Shown here: piece after piece, positions 8,234-17,377 of the stretch
Layout: each line of letters opens with the position of its first letter
How positions within the stretch are numbered: position 1 is the first letter of the stretch
Made by a program: the position numbers and the translations under genes
NCBI RefSeq assembly: GCF_022012475.1
Contig: NZ_JAKLWS010000024.1
Coordinates: forward strand, 1-64,000
Direction: 5' to 3'
Source: Rhodohalobacter sulfatireducens
Lineage (GTDB): Bacteria; Bacteroidota; Rhodothermia; Balneolales; Balneolaceae
DNA length: 64,000 bases
Notes under the pieces: model-generated
Seen by the model: only the letters and a program-made list of their open reading frames with translations
Databases searched by the model: none
What the model was told of the DNA's origin: nothing

Positions 8234-9913
8234 ATGGCCGACGCTACGCAAACTTCTCAAAATGATTTTTTTGGTCATCCGCGGGGATTATCAACTCTAT
8301 TCTTTACGGAACTCTGGGAACGCTTTAGTTACTACGGAATGCGGGCCCTGCTGGTTCTTTATATGACCGCAGAAACGATGACCGCAAATCCCGGGCTTGG
8401 GTTTAGCGTTGGAAAGGCTACAGCAATTTACGGGCTGTATACATTTTTTGTATACGTACTTTCACTACCCGGAGGCTGGGTTGCTGATAAAATGTGGGGA
8501 CAGCGTAAAGCCGTATTTATTGGCGGTTGTATTATTGCAGGCGGTCATTTTAGTATGGCGATACCCACCATTGAGTTCTTCTACCTGGGATTAGCCCTGA
8601 TTGTGATTGGAACCGGACTATTGAAACCAAACGTCAGCTCTATGGTTGGTGACCTGTACCCCGAAGGCGGTGCACGACGAGATGCAGGTTTTTCTATCTT
8701 TTATATGGGAATTAACTTCGGTGCCATTTTAGGTCCCCTGCTTTGCGGCCTTCTCGGTGAAGGATACAACTGGCATTACGGTTTTTCTCTTGCCGGTATT
8801 GGGATGGTTTTAGGTTTGATTTCGTACAAAATCGGCGGTAAATATTTGGGTACAGCCGGCGACCTTAAAACGGGTGAATCTCAAGAGATTATTAAAAAAC
8901 GAAGTCAGCGTTTTTATGTTGGAATTTCAATTTTTGCAGCTATTCTCGTTGTACTTGGTTTTCTAATGACTTCAGGTGTAATCAGTATTACCCTGGCTAC
9001 ACTTGCAGAGTATCTTGGCTATGCAGCCGTTGCTATTACAATCGGATTTTTTGCTTATATCATATTTTTTGGTGGACATACCACTGATGAGAAGAAGAAA
9101 CTTGGTGTTATTTTCTGGCTCTTTATCCTGGCAGCTTTGTTCTGGAGTGGATTTGAACAAGCCGGTTCTTCCTTAAACCTGTTTGCGGCGGATCTTACTG
9201 ACCGTTCATTTGGCCCGAGTGAGTTTCTGTCCAGCTGGGGAGCACTATTTATTACACTGATCATTGCCATCCCATCTTTTTATGCTGCTTACAGGGTGAT
9301 TCAAAATGATAAAATCTGGAAGTTGGCGAAGGTAGTTGTCGGAGTTTCATCCGTAGCTGTAATTGCACTTCTATTTTGGATGTTTTACAATATGGGTATC
9401 GGTTGGCAAATTCCTGCTAGTACATTGCAACTTATTAATCCACTCTTCATCGTAATTTTTGCCCCTATTTTTGGATTTATGTGGACCTGGCTTTCCGCAA
9501 GAAATGCAAATCCATCGATTCCTGTAAAGTTTGGAATGGGGCTTTTTGGTCTCGCAGCCGGATTTTTTGTCCTGTCCTGGGGTGCAGCAAATGCCACTGA
9601 GGCCAATCCTGTTTCCCCCGCCTGGTTGGTGGTTACCTATTTCCTTCATACAGCCGGTGAACTTTGCCTCTCTCCTGTGGGTCTATCTTCTATGACAAAA
9701 CTGGCGCCAAAATCACGAGTCAGCCAAATGATGGGAATTTGGTTTGTAGCGGCCGCTCTTGGCAATCTTTTTGCCGGATTGATTGCGGGACAGCTTGAAA
9801 CACTCGCTCCAGACAGCCTATTCTGGAATGTAGCACTCATTATTGGCGGTGGTGGAATTGTAGCCCTGTTAGCTGCCCCACCCGTTCAAAAATTGATGGG
9901 CAATGTGGAGTAA
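8234..9913 (+). CDS. POT/PTR2 family proton-dependent oligopeptide transporter
   Basis: The 559-residue membrane protein has the POT signature ExxERFxYY as TELWERFSYYG (25-35), followed by about 14 hydrophobic helices. A second family motif is seen at GTGLLKPNVSSMVGDLY with FSIFYMGINFGAILGPLL, and a third near FLHTAGELCLSPVGLSSMTKLAP. These proteins import di- and tripeptides with protons across the inner membrane. The length is typical. The gene stands alone, with no partner gene on the same strand nearby. Confidence 0.92.
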   Translation: MADATQTSQNDFFGHPRGLSTLFFTELWERFSYYGMRALLVLYMTAETMTANPGLGFSVGKATAIYGLYTFFVYVLSLPGGWVADKMWGQRKAVFIGGCIIAGGHFSMAIPTIEFFYLGLALIVIGTGLLKPNVSSMVGDLYPEGGARRDAGFSIFYMGINFGAILGPLLCGLLGEGYNWHYGFSLAGIGMVLGLISYKIGGKYLGTAGDLKTGESQEIIKKRSQRFYVGISIFAAILVVLGFLMTSGVISITLATLAEYLGYAAVAITIGFFAYIIFFGGHTTDEKKKLGVIFWLFILAALFWSGFEQAGSSLNLFAADLTDRSFGPSEFLSSWGALFITLIIAIPSFYAAYRVIQNDKIWKLAKVVVGVSSVAVIALLFWMFYNMGIGWQIPASTLQLINPLFIVIFAPIFGFMWTWLSARNANPSIPVKFGMGLFGLAAGFFVLSWGAANATEANPVSPAWLVVTYFLHTAGELCLSPVGLSSMTKLAPKSRVSQMMGIWFVAAALGNLFAGLIAGQLETLAPDSLFWNVALIIGGGGIVALLAAPPVQKLMGNVE

Positions 9914-9971
9914 AATTTAATCCCGCTCAGTCTGTCGCGACATTCAGGGAAGGCAAAATGCGTTTTCGACT

Positions 9972-10038
9972 CCGTTCCAACCAAAAAAAGGCCAGAACTG
10001 CACCTGCCTTTCAACAAGGTAGGCTCAAACTGACGTTA
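9972..10038 (-). repeat. Dispersed repeat family B, copy 1
   Basis: The reverse complement begins taacgtcagtttgagcct, identical over 18 bases to 17106-17123. It continues with alignable words (gaaaggc, gcagtt, ggtc or ggcc, then ttttttgg) over about 65 bp. This is a diverged non-coding repeat; no terminal inverted repeat was recognised. Confidence 0.65.
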
Positions 10039-10120
10039 AAATAGATTTTGGCACAAATTGCTAACTTGCGCCAGTTATGATATCGAATGAGAAACCTTTA
10101 TAGATAGATACTTAAAACCA

Positions 10121-10157
10121 AAAAGGCTTCCCCCGCAACAAGGGAAGCCTTTTTTAT
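10121..10157. terminator. Bidirectional rho-independent terminator
   Basis: The stem aaaaggcttccc / gggaagcctttt has a 9-base loop, a T run on the right and an A run on the left. It can stop transcription from both the transporter side (plus) and the ankyrin gene side (minus). Confidence 0.85.
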
Positions 10158-10186
10158 CTGACAGTAGTTGAGCAAAAAGAACAGAC

Positions 10187-10207
10187 CTTCCGCTATGTTC
10201 GGAAGGA
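10187..10207 (-). terminator. Small hairpin after the ankyrin gene
   Basis: The stem ccttccg / cggaagg has a 7-base loop and lies 10 bp downstream of the ankyrin stop codon. On the minus strand it is followed by a U-containing stretch (tctgttcttttt). It may act as a first, weaker terminator. Confidence 0.5.
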
Positions 10208-10218
10208 TGGGTATGAGG

Positions 10219-10902
10219 TCACTGTACCTTGCTGTCTGCCAGATTTGAAGCTGTAATAGTAGGATTTGTAGCTAAAATTTCAGCCACAGATGTATGTCCA
10301 TTTTGTTTTGCCCATTTCAATGCACTTTCTCCATTTCTGTTTACAAGGTCTTTTGCATCATTTCGCAATAACAGGTTTACCACGTCGTAATGGCCTTTGG
10401 CAGCGGCCAGCATAAGTGGAGTTACCCCTGTTTCACTCATTATATTGATGTCTGCTTGATTGGCTATAAGTGATGTCATGGAATCGTAATTACCTGTCAA
10501 TGCAGCAATATGTGTGGGCGTCATCTTATCATTGTTGCCATAATTGGGATTGGCACCTGCTTGCAGAAGAATGTCTACTACCTGGTTTCTTTCATTGATG
10601 ATCGCAATTGTTAACGGAGTGTTGTAGTGAGCATTCATTTCGTTAACATTTGCGCCCAGTTTGATCAGGCTTTTGACCATCTCTTCATTCCCTTCACTAA
10701 TGGCATAGTGCAGAGCAGTATTTCCTTTATTGTTTTGAGCGTTGATATCCGCACCATCCTCAATAAATTTGTGAATTGAACTGATGTCATTCATTTTTAA
10801 AGCTTCGAACATCTTTTTTTCGTGATTCGATTGAGCAAATACACTAGAAGTAGCAAAAACAACTAAGATTGTAAGTATCGATATAACCTTATGTGTCTTC
10901 AT
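10219..10902 (-). CDS. Exported ankyrin repeat protein
   Basis: The 227-residue protein has a Sec signal peptide (1-23, VFAQ) and then five to six ankyrin repeats. Recognisable units are GADINAQNNKGNTALHYAIS, GANVNEMNAHYNTPLTIAI, GANPNYGNNDKMTPTHIAAL, QADINIMSETGVTPLMLAAA and VNRNGESALKWAKQNGHTSV. Ankyrin repeats bind protein partners, so a periplasmic binding or protective role is possible. The partner is unknown and no neighbour hints at it. Two hairpins follow the stop. Confidence 0.85.
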   Translation of the reverse strand: MKTHKVISILTILVVFATSSVFAQSNHEKKMFEALKMNDISSIHKFIEDGADINAQNNKGNTALHYAISEGNEEMVKSLIKLGANVNEMNAHYNTPLTIAIINERNQVVDILLQAGANPNYGNNDKMTPTHIAALTGNYDSMTSLIANQADINIMSETGVTPLMLAAAKGHYDVVNLLLRNDAKDLVNRNGESALKWAKQNGHTSVAEILATNPTITASNLADSKVQ

Positions 10903-11140
10903 AGTTAGGTCTCCGTTTTATTTGGGGTTTTGTTGAGTTGAGTTTTTATAGTTGAGCAAAATCATTTTTGATTTGTTTCGGGGTACGCCCTGTCTCCGAA
11001 AAAGGTTTCAAAATTATTTTCAAAAAAGCGGTTTTTTTTAATCTCCTTCCCATTTCTACCTTTTAGACGACGAAGTATTTAAAAAAGGTCTGATTTCATT
11101 ACATTGGGAAGACGAGTAAAAAAGCCAAACGTTACATTTT

Positions 11141-11536
11141 ATGTTTGATTTAATCTTCGACCATTACACGATCAGAGTAAAAGACCTCGACAGAAGTGCA
11201 GAGTTCTACCAAAATGTGCTCGGATTTTCCGAGATCGAGAACCGAACTCAAAAAGCACACATCCGATGGTTTTCCATGGGTGAAGGTCGTGAACTCCATA
11301 TTGCAAAAGGAAATTCAGATATTATAAAAACAAATGTAGGTGTGCATATAGCCCTCCGCCTAAAAGATTTTGACGGATTTTTATCGCATCTCAACAGGTA
11401 TAATATTAATCGGCACAACTCAAAAGGCATCCAGGACAGCATTACAACTCGGGCCGATGGCATTCGCCAGGTCTATTTCCAGGACCCGGATGGATATTGG
11501 ATTGAGGTGAATGAGGCAGCTACTCTTGAAGATTAG
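11141..11536 (+). CDS. VOC family (glyoxalase/dioxygenase-like) protein
   Basis: This 131-residue single VOC unit has a beta-alpha-beta-beta-beta arrangement. It opens with DHYTIRVKDLDRSAEFYQNV (His8 at the first metal position) and LGFSEIENR, then ELHIAKG and VHIALRLKD (possible second His). It closes with VYFQDPDGYWIEVNE (Glu near 123 at the usual last ligand position). The pattern fits a metal-dependent lyase or glyoxalase-like enzyme; the substrate cannot be named. Its stop overlaps the stop of the convergent ASCH gene by 4 bp. Confidence 0.85.
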   Translation: MFDLIFDHYTIRVKDLDRSAEFYQNVLGFSEIENRTQKAHIRWFSMGEGRELHIAKGNSDIIKTNVGVHIALRLKDFDGFLSHLNRYNINRHNSKGIQDSITTRADGIRQVYFQDPDGYWIEVNEAATLED

Positions 11537-12021
11537 TCGCTTTTATTCTTAGGATACACCACCTCAAATTGTTCAAAAACAATTGGCATATCCTCATCTA
11601 CTTCGTAATAAGCACCGTCAAAAACCCGTTTATAATACTCCCAATGAGTCCTGCCCCAATACTCAAGTGAGCCATCTCCTTCACCTTCTAATGCCGCATG
11701 CTCGGACGTAATTTCCCGAAACTTCAATAGCTCAACATCTTTGGTCTGTATAATGCATTGAGCCGACCCTTTCCAATCCGTTACGATATTCAAATCTCCT
11801 TTATTGGGGATATCCAAACCTTGAATCTCCAATTTCCAAACGGAGGGAGAAGTTGCTCTTTTTTTACCTCTTAACACAAGTTCTGCACATTCATCTGCAT
11901 CCTTTTGGTTATCACAAAAGTGCCAGGCGGGAATCCCTGTTACCAGTGATTGATCTGAAATCCCAAGATCATTCAGATAATTCCACCGCATCTCTTTCAC
12001 TGAATTCTGCACTAAGCTCAT
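11533..12021 (-). CDS. ASCH domain protein
   Basis: The 162-residue protein shows the ASCH/YqfB-type pattern. GKKRATSPSVW is the basic motif of the putative RNA- or ligand-binding cleft. GDLNIVTDWKGSAQCIIQTKDVEL follows, then the acidic segment EGEGDGSLEYWGRTHWEYYKRVF. ASCH proteins share the PUA-like fold; some bind RNA and some hydrolyse modified cytidines. A cytoplasmic housekeeping or nucleotide-related role is inferred. It converges with the VOC gene with a 4-bp overlap. Confidence 0.85.
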   Translation of the reverse strand: MSLVQNSVKEMRWNYLNDLGISDQSLVTGIPAWHFCDNQKDADECAELVLRGKKRATSPSVWKLEIQGLDIPNKGDLNIVTDWKGSAQCIIQTKDVELLKFREITSEHAALEGEGDGSLEYWGRTHWEYYKRVFDGAYYEVDEDMPIVFEQFEVVYPKNKSD

Positions 12022-12067
12022 CGAAAAAATTAATTGTTTGTATCTACTCTAACTTTAAGATCATAAA

Positions 12068-12412
12068 TCAAACCAAACAATCCGTCCAGTCCAAAAACAT
12101 ATGAATCAAAAGACCCAGTCCCAGCAAGTGTATAATTCTCACTGAAGATGAAGCGCCGGTCTTTGTTGAAAAATTTTTATAAAGAAGTGGAATCAAAAAC
12201 ATCAAGAAGTAAAAAAGAATGGGAATAGATGTATGCAGCGGATGGAATCCGATTGAGCATCGGTTAGGATCATAGATCGGATCAGCTATGAGGTGATCAA
12301 CATCTACGATCATCGTTAAAATCATTATCAAAGCAGCACTCCTCCACTTTTGATTGTAAAAGATAAATGCAACTACAAGAGGAACTGCAAAATGCAGAGC
12401 GATGTGAATCAT
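12068..12412 (-). CDS. DUF6122 family membrane protein
   Basis: The 114-residue protein has three to four hydrophobic helices and a conserved polar core: MIHIALHFAVPL, TMIVDVDHLIADPIYDPNRC, SIGFHPLHTS and LLIHMFLDWTDCLV. The DVDHL, GFHPLH and IHMFLD motifs resemble those of small membrane proteins related to metal-dependent hydrolases of the YdjM type. Catalysis at a metal site in the membrane is possible but unproven. It is the middle gene of three on the minus strand. Confidence 0.7.
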   Translation of the reverse strand: MIHIALHFAVPLVVAFIFYNQKWRSAALIMILTMIVDVDHLIADPIYDPNRCSIGFHPLHTSIPILFYFLMFLIPLLYKNFSTKTGASSSVRIIHLLGLGLLIHMFLDWTDCLV

Positions 12413-12438
12413 TAAAAATAGGTTTAAATCCGTTTCAA

Positions 12439-12810
12439 CTACATGTGCTGATCCACCAAAATCGGGTTCCCGTCCGGGTCTGCAATCACAAAACTGGCCG
12501 GACCTTCGGTATCTTCATCCGCCTCAATATCAAATTCGATACCTTTCTCTTTTAGTTCTTTTTGTAATTCGCGAACGTCTGTGAATGAATCCAGTTTTTC
12601 TGCATCCTGATTCCATCCGGGATTAAAGGTGAGGATATTCTTGTCAAACATCCCCTGGAACAGCCCGATGATGTGATCTCCGTTTTTCATGATAACCCAG
12701 TTCTGCTCGATGTCTCCACCAAACTCTTCGAATCCCAATTTTTCATAAAACTCTTTTGAAACATGGATATCTTTAACTGCCAAGCTGATTGAAAAAGCTC
12801 CTAATTGCAT
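12439..12810 (-). CDS. VOC family protein (glyoxalase-like)
   Basis: This 123-residue single-domain VOC protein opens [20 protein letters not shown], then [28 protein letters not shown], and the usual ending [18 protein letters not shown]. The first metal position is Ser rather than His and the last is Asp. It may therefore be a non-canonical, possibly binding-only member, as in bleomycin-resistance-type proteins. It lies 26 bp upstream of the DUF6122 gene on the same strand and may be co-transcribed with it. Confidence 0.85.
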   Translation of the reverse strand: MQLGAFSISLAVKDIHVSKEFYEKLGFEEFGGDIEQNWVIMKNGDHIIGLFQGMFDKNILTFNPGWNQDAEKLDSFTDVRELQKELKEKGIEFDIEADEDTEGPASFVIADPDGNPILVDQHM

Positions 12811-12905
12811 GGTTCTGTCTCCTATATTTGTAGTGAATTTACGTGAGTTTAATTCTTCCGGGAACTGTGCTGCACATCAAAGAAGCCCGAAAGTTGGTAA
12901 AATAA

Positions 12906-13640
12906 TTATCTTGAACGCGGTAATCTCAAATACTTCTTATGGTAAAACTGAAAGAGATTGCTATGGTACTGGTCTAAAAAATCTCGATGGATGTAAAAAC
13001 AATCTAAACCCGGAATCTCTTTAATCAAACAGTAATCGTTGTCTTCAAAAATAGATCGTAGTTTATCAGAAGGTCTCTCTATGGTAATAGATCGAAATTT
13101 GTATTCATTGAAATCAAATTCGCTCAATATTCTCTCTTCTGCACCTTCCACATCGATCGATAAATAGTCAATCACTTTTGGTGCATTATTCTCTTTTAAA
13201 ACTTTCCGGAGTGTAGTTGTGTGTATTGATATCACTTCTCCCTTAAAGTCATCAGAAGCGGTGTTATCCAGGTCGTCATCAATGATCCCGCTCATAACGT
13301 GTCTCTGAATAAACTCAACCTCTCCTTCTTGTTGATCAAGACATACGTTCAGACAAGTTACATTCCTGTTTTTCTTTAAATCGTGAAACTGTTTCGGGTT
13401 AGCCTCAATACAAATTCCACTCCAGTTATAGTCAATTTCCAGCAAGTAGGAATTACTGATATGAAGACCGTCAAATGCACCGATATCTACGAAATATCCG
13501 TTTTCTTTCTCATTGAAAGCTTCCCCGTATACCCAAAAATCCTGACCCGCCTGCGAAATCGAAATTCGACGAAGATTCAGCTTTTTCCTAAAGATCTTTT
13601 TTGATGATACAGGTAATAATTTTCTTAAGAATTGAATCAA
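12906..13640 (-). CDS. FkbM family SAM-dependent methyltransferase
   Basis: The 244-residue protein fits the Methyltransf_21 (FkbM) family. It has SQAGQDFWVYGEAFNEKENG, the SAM-binding motif YFVDIGAFDGLHISNSYLLE, GICIEANPKQFHDL, IDYLSIDVEGAEERIL and ITIERP. FkbM enzymes O-methylate sugars or secondary metabolites, so glycan modification is the likeliest role, though no glycosyltransferase gene is adjacent. No signal peptide is seen. The tail is basic (KKYLRLPRSR). Confidence 0.88.
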   Translation of the reverse strand: MIQFLRKLLPVSSKKIFRKKLNLRRISISQAGQDFWVYGEAFNEKENGYFVDIGAFDGLHISNSYLLEIDYNWSGICIEANPKQFHDLKKNRNVTCLNVCLDQQEGEVEFIQRHVMSGIIDDDLDNTASDDFKGEVISIHTTTLRKVLKENNAPKVIDYLSIDVEGAEERILSEFDFNEYKFRSITIERPSDKLRSIFEDNDYCLIKEIPGLDCFYIHRDFLDQYHSNLFQFYHKKYLRLPRSR

Positions 13641-14263
13641 GTTGTTCTTTTTATGAGTTGAATCTGTTTTGCGGTTAAGATCTACCCAAGGAGTGTCCCC
13701 CCTCGAGAGGCTTGAAAAAATAAAGATTCTAAAGTAATCAGTTTCGTGGGATCAACCATGAAGAACCGATGGCCCGAAGGTATACGAAGACCAAAAGTTT
13801 GATATTACTAAGCTTCGTTTATCTTCATGACTTTGTGCCTAGGTGCCAAAAAAACTGATTGCTACATTTGTTAATCCCTTTTATCTCAGCCTCTTGTAGA
13901 GAATAATTCGTCCAATTTTAACTCAATCGCACAAAGCGTTAGTTGATAAAAATGCAGATTAAAAATCATTCCATCACCTGTCAATCTGCATCAATTTTCC
14001 TTTAATCTCAGAATCTATTCATAATCTAGTATTGGACCTATAATTACAAAAATGCTTTAGAAAGTTTAGAAGAGATAGAAATGAGCCCCTCCATAAAGCA
14101 TTAAATATGAGTAGACTTTTTTTATCTAATAAATGGGACCGTATCCAGCAAAAACTTTGCAAAAGCTTTTGGTTATACCTGTTAATAATTTGTATCAGAG
14201 GTTTTATAAAAATACATTGAAATATTGAACCAAACTTGCAAAGCAGAATCAAAATCGATCCCT
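13641..14263. other. ~620-bp gap without a supported gene
   Basis: The region separates divergent genes. It holds a short remnant resembling repeat family A (about 13688-13712, gtgtcccccctcgagagg). It also has a possible 130-bp segment bounded by the inverted words aatcagttt (about 13736) and aaactgatt (about 13852). The promoter of the Gfo/Idh operon must lie at its right end. No reading frame looks coding. Confidence 0.55.
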
Positions 14264-15304
14264 ATGAGTAATTTAAATGTCGGTATCGTTGGCCTCGGGT
14301 GGGTGGCCGGCGCTCACATCGAAACGTTCAAGAATGTTACGGGAGCAAATGTAACGGCCGTATATTCGCGAAGAAACCTGGATGAAAATCAATTGCAAAA
14401 GCAGTATGGAATCCCTTTAAAGGCATACGATGATTTTGATGATATGCTTGCAGATCCTTCGCTTGATATTATTGACATCTGCACGGAACATCCGCTTCAC
14501 GCCGAACAGGCAATTGCTGCTGCGAAGGCAGGAAAGCACCTGATAATCGAAAAACCGATCGCTTTAAACTACAAAGATGCCAAGTCTGTCGGTGATGCCA
14601 TTCAGGAAGCCGGTGTACAAGCTTGCGTATGCTTTGAAGTCAGGTTTAGCGGCCAGGGATTGGCGATTCGTTCGATGATTGATGAAGGCCTTTTGGGTGA
14701 CATTCATTATGGCGAGGTGGATTATTATCATGGCATTGGGCCTTGGTATAACCAGTACAAATGGAATATCAAAAAAGAGGAAGGCGGTAGCAGCCTTCTT
14801 ACAGCCGGATGCCACGCACTAGATCTTTTACTTTGGTATATGGACGCTGAAGTGGAAGAAGTAACAAGTTATAGTAATCAATCCAAAAGCCCGCATTTTA
14901 CGCCATACGAGTATGACACGACCTCGGTAACTCTGCTGAAGTTTAAAAACGGCCGACTTGGCAAAGTCGCATCTGTCATTGATGCACTTCAACCGTATTA
15001 CTTTCATATACATCTAACAGGAAGTGAAGGTAGCGTGCTCGACGATCAGTTTTACAGTTCAAAACTCAAGGGAACGACTAAAGATCGCTGGAGTCGGATA
15101 GCCGCACCACTGATCGATTCCGGTGATGTGGATGACCATCCGTACCAACCGCAATTCCAGGAATTTATTGAAAGCATAAATAGGAATGAACCCATGAAAC
15201 TGACTGATTTCAAAACAGCTTTTTATTCTCATAAAGTTGCATATGCAGCGGACTTGTCGGCCAAAACCGGACGTCCTGTAAAACTGTCTGATTTGGATTC
15301 ATAG
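14264..15304 (+). CDS. Gfo/Idh/MocA family oxidoreductase
   Basis: From the ATG at 14264 the product is 346 residues. A TTG 39 bp upstream is in frame but adds a poor N-terminus. The Rossmann motif [18 protein letters not shown] opens the protein, followed by [20 protein letters not shown] and the catalytic-lysine motif [33 protein letters not shown] carries the conserved His of the family's C-terminal domain. It oxidises or reduces a sugar or amino-sugar derivative with NAD(P). It leads an operon with a PIG-L deacetylase (30 bp gap) and a NagB-like protein, which points to amino-sugar metabolism. Confidence 0.88.
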   Translation: MSNLNVGIVGLGWVAGAHIETFKNVTGANVTAVYSRRNLDENQLQKQYGIPLKAYDDFDDMLADPSLDIIDICTEHPLHAEQAIAAAKAGKHLIIEKPIALNYKDAKSVGDAIQEAGVQACVCFEVRFSGQGLAIRSMIDEGLLGDIHYGEVDYYHGIGPWYNQYKWNIKKEEGGSSLLTAGCHALDLLLWYMDAEVEEVTSYSNQSKSPHFTPYEYDTTSVTLLKFKNGRLGKVASVIDALQPYYFHIHLTGSEGSVLDDQFYSSKLKGTTKDRWSRIAAPLIDSGDVDDHPYQPQFQEFIESINRNEPMKLTDFKTAFYSHKVAYAADLSAKTGRPVKLSDLDS

Positions 15305-15334
15305 AAATACCGGGTAAATCTCAAAAGCAGGTAA

Positions 15335-16123
15335 ATGTCTAAAAATCATAAGAATAGCAATAATTCTGTGCTGGCCGTTGTAGCGCATCCCGATGATGCA
15401 GAATTTTTATGTGCGGGTACATTATCACTGCTTCATCAAAAAGGATGGCAGATTCACATGGCCACGATGACCGCAGGTGATTGTGGCTCTCGAAACCTAC
15501 CGCCCGAAGAGATCAGTCGCATCCGAAAAACCGAAGCACAAAAAGCCGCCGATGTTATTAATGCAGGTTACAAATGTTTAGGAAGTAAAGATCTGTTCAT
15601 TATGTATGACCGGTCAACTTTGTTAAAAGTTATCGAACAGATCCGCCGGGTAAAACCTGCAATTGTTCTGACTATGAGTCCGTCATGCTATATGGTGGAT
15701 CACGAAACAACAAGTAAACTTGTGCAATCTGCCTGTTTTGCTGCCGGCATTGTAAATATTAAGACAGATCCCGTTTCGCCTTATTTCCATGTTCCACATC
15801 TGTATTATATGGACCCGATGGAGGGCAAAGATAAATTTGGAAACTTCATAGAACCGGGTTTTGTCGTGGATATCACACCGGTTATTGATACTAAAGAAAA
15901 GATGTTGGGCTGTCACGAAAGCCAGCGCAGTTGGCTGCAGGAACACCACGGGATGGATGAGTATATGGACACCATGAAGCAGATGTCGGCAGAGCGGGGA
16001 AATCTGGGTGGTGTGAAATACGGTGAAGGCTTCAGGCAGCATCTTGGCCACAGCTTTCCACAAGACAATCTTCTTCAAGAAGTGTTGGAAAATGGCGTAA
16101 AACCAATCAAACAAAAATCATAA
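15335..16123 (+). CDS. PIG-L/LmbE family deacetylase
   Basis: The 262-residue protein has the zinc motif [10 protein letters not shown] (His18, Asp21) and the third-ligand segment [12 protein letters not shown], both typical of PIG-L N-acetylglucosaminyl deacetylases (LmbE, MshB, BshB). No signal peptide is seen, so a cytoplasmic GlcNAc-containing substrate is likely. Set between the Gfo/Idh oxidoreductase and the NagB-like gene (14 bp gap), it would supply a free amino sugar to the next step. This is an inference from context. Confidence 0.9.
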   Translation: MSKNHKNSNNSVLAVVAHPDDAEFLCAGTLSLLHQKGWQIHMATMTAGDCGSRNLPPEEISRIRKTEAQKAADVINAGYKCLGSKDLFIMYDRSTLLKVIEQIRRVKPAIVLTMSPSCYMVDHETTSKLVQSACFAAGIVNIKTDPVSPYFHVPHLYYMDPMEGKDKFGNFIEPGFVVDITPVIDTKEKMLGCHESQRSWLQEHHGMDEYMDTMKQMSAERGNLGGVKYGEGFRQHLGHSFPQDNLLQEVLENGVKPIKQKS

Positions 16124-16137
16124 GATCACTAGAAAAG

Positions 16138-17067
16138 ATGGCACGCAAACAGAGTATAATGGCACCCGGTTGGTGGGATTTTACAACATTAGATGATCAA
16201 CTGCTCAACGATGCAGCACGTCTGACTGAAAAAGATCTTCTCCAGCTCAGCCGCGATGGTTTCAAAGTTGTTTTTTATGAAACGCTTGAGGAGTTTTACC
16301 TGGCGGAAGCCCTTGAGTATATCAATGCCTGGAAACAGTCTTCCGGCAATGAACCAGCCGGCATTTGCGGGCCAATCGGACCTACAGAACAATTGCCACT
16401 TGTTGCCAGGCTGGTCAATGAACTTCAGATCAACCTGGAAAACGCACACTTTTGGGGAATGGACGAGTGGGTGGTAGACGGCAAAGATGTGGATGAAACT
16501 CACCCATTATCATTCAAAAAAGCCGATATGAAGCTCTGTTTTAACCGGATTGATCCTTCACTGAAGATGCCTGAAAGCAATCTGCATTTTCCGAAAGCCG
16601 ACACTCGTGAATTTACAGAAAGCTGGGACGGGGTCAGGTGTGTGGTTATGCAGGGCGGTCAAGGAGAGATTAAGCACTGGGCGTTTAACGACCCGGTAAA
16701 AAGGGAAGGCAAATACAAGGATGCGCCTCCCAAACCAGAAGAATACCGGAAGTTAGGTACACGTGTTGTGGAACTTCATCCCTCCACAATCACTCAAAAC
16801 GCAAGAACCTCCGGTGGCGGTGTGGTAACCGGTGTACCTACGTCGGCTGTTACGGTAGGCCCGGTTGAAACATGGAAAGCGGAAAAAGTATCAATCTGGC
16901 ACGGAGGAATGCACGACAATCCGTTTGGAATGCGTCTAACTACACTCATGATCAGTAAGAAAATTGCAGATAGTTCCGTACCCATGTCTCTATTAAGTGA
17001 TCACTCGAATGTGCAATTTAATTTTTACCGGCCGGCCATTAAAAGCTGCGATGTTGAGATGCATTGA
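16138..17067 (+). CDS. NagB-like (glucosamine-6-phosphate deaminase/isomerase family) protein
   Basis: The 309-residue protein fits the NagB/RpiA/SOL sugar isomerase superfamily. Recognisable parts are [18 protein letters not shown] (phosphate-loop side), HFWGMDEWV (Asp109, matching NagB Asp72), [15 protein letters not shown] (His180, matching the catalytic His143), and [19 protein letters not shown]. Against NagB's DGHIAFNEP, the position of Asp141 is Ile178 and Glu148 is Asp185. It may therefore act on a different amino sugar or run a different isomerisation. It is the last gene of the three-gene operon. Confidence 0.78.
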   Translation: MARKQSIMAPGWWDFTTLDDQLLNDAARLTEKDLLQLSRDGFKVVFYETLEEFYLAEALEYINAWKQSSGNEPAGICGPIGPTEQLPLVARLVNELQINLENAHFWGMDEWVVDGKDVDETHPLSFKKADMKLCFNRIDPSLKMPESNLHFPKADTREFTESWDGVRCVVMQGGQGEIKHWAFNDPVKREGKYKDAPPKPEEYRKLGTRVVELHPSTITQNARTSGGGVVTGVPTSAVTVGPVETWKAEKVSIWHGGMHDNPFGMRLTTLMISKKIADSSVPMSLLSDHSNVQFNFYRPAIKSCDVEMH

Positions 17068-17377
17068 CATAGCAAATAAAGCTAATTCGGTATAAGAATT
17101 TTATATAACGTCAGTTTGAGCCTGCACTGTCAGCAGAAAGGCGCAGTTACGGTCGTTTTTTGGCCGGAATTACATGTGAAGTATTTTATCATTTTGTTCT
17201 TTGTTATCCCGAACTCACATATAATACATTTTTTCAGGCCTTACATACTGTTTGTTATTAGCTGATTCAAAACATGTCAGCTCTCTTTAACGGCTTCTTC
17301 TGCTGCTAATCTATCTGTATGTTCGATGTATCTACATTAACTCTACCCGGACTTGCCAGAGTCTGATGGATTGATTT
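17068..17377. other. 310-bp intergenic gap with repeat
   Basis: The gap lies between the NagB-like gene (plus) and the convergent amidohydrolase gene (minus). It contains dispersed repeat B copy 2 (17106-17166). No coding frame, RNA gene or clear terminator with a U tract was recognised. Confidence 0.6.
17106..17166 (+). repeat. Dispersed repeat family B, copy 2
   Basis: It begins taacgtcagtttgagcct, identical over 18 bases to the reverse complement of 10021-10038. Similarity continues with gaaaggcg, gcagtt, cggtcg and ttttttgg. It is non-coding and diverged, placed just after a gene as copy 1 is. Confidence 0.65.

Larger units (their letters stand above)
9914..10218. other. 305-bp intergenic gap
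   Basis: No reading frame is supported here. The gap contains a dispersed repeat (9972-10038), a strong bidirectional hairpin terminator (10121-10157) and a smaller hairpin (10187-10207) in front of the end of the ankyrin gene. Confidence 0.7.

Noticed and set aside
13641-14263. Possible reading frame on the minus strand at 14019-14252.
   Set aside because: No recognisable motif, low-complexity basic translation, no clear start context; it overlaps the promoter region of the Gfo/Idh operon.
14225-14263. N-terminal extension of the Gfo/Idh protein from TTG at 14225.
   Set aside because: The 13 added residues lie before the Rossmann fold and a normal ATG at 14264 gives a typical N-terminus.
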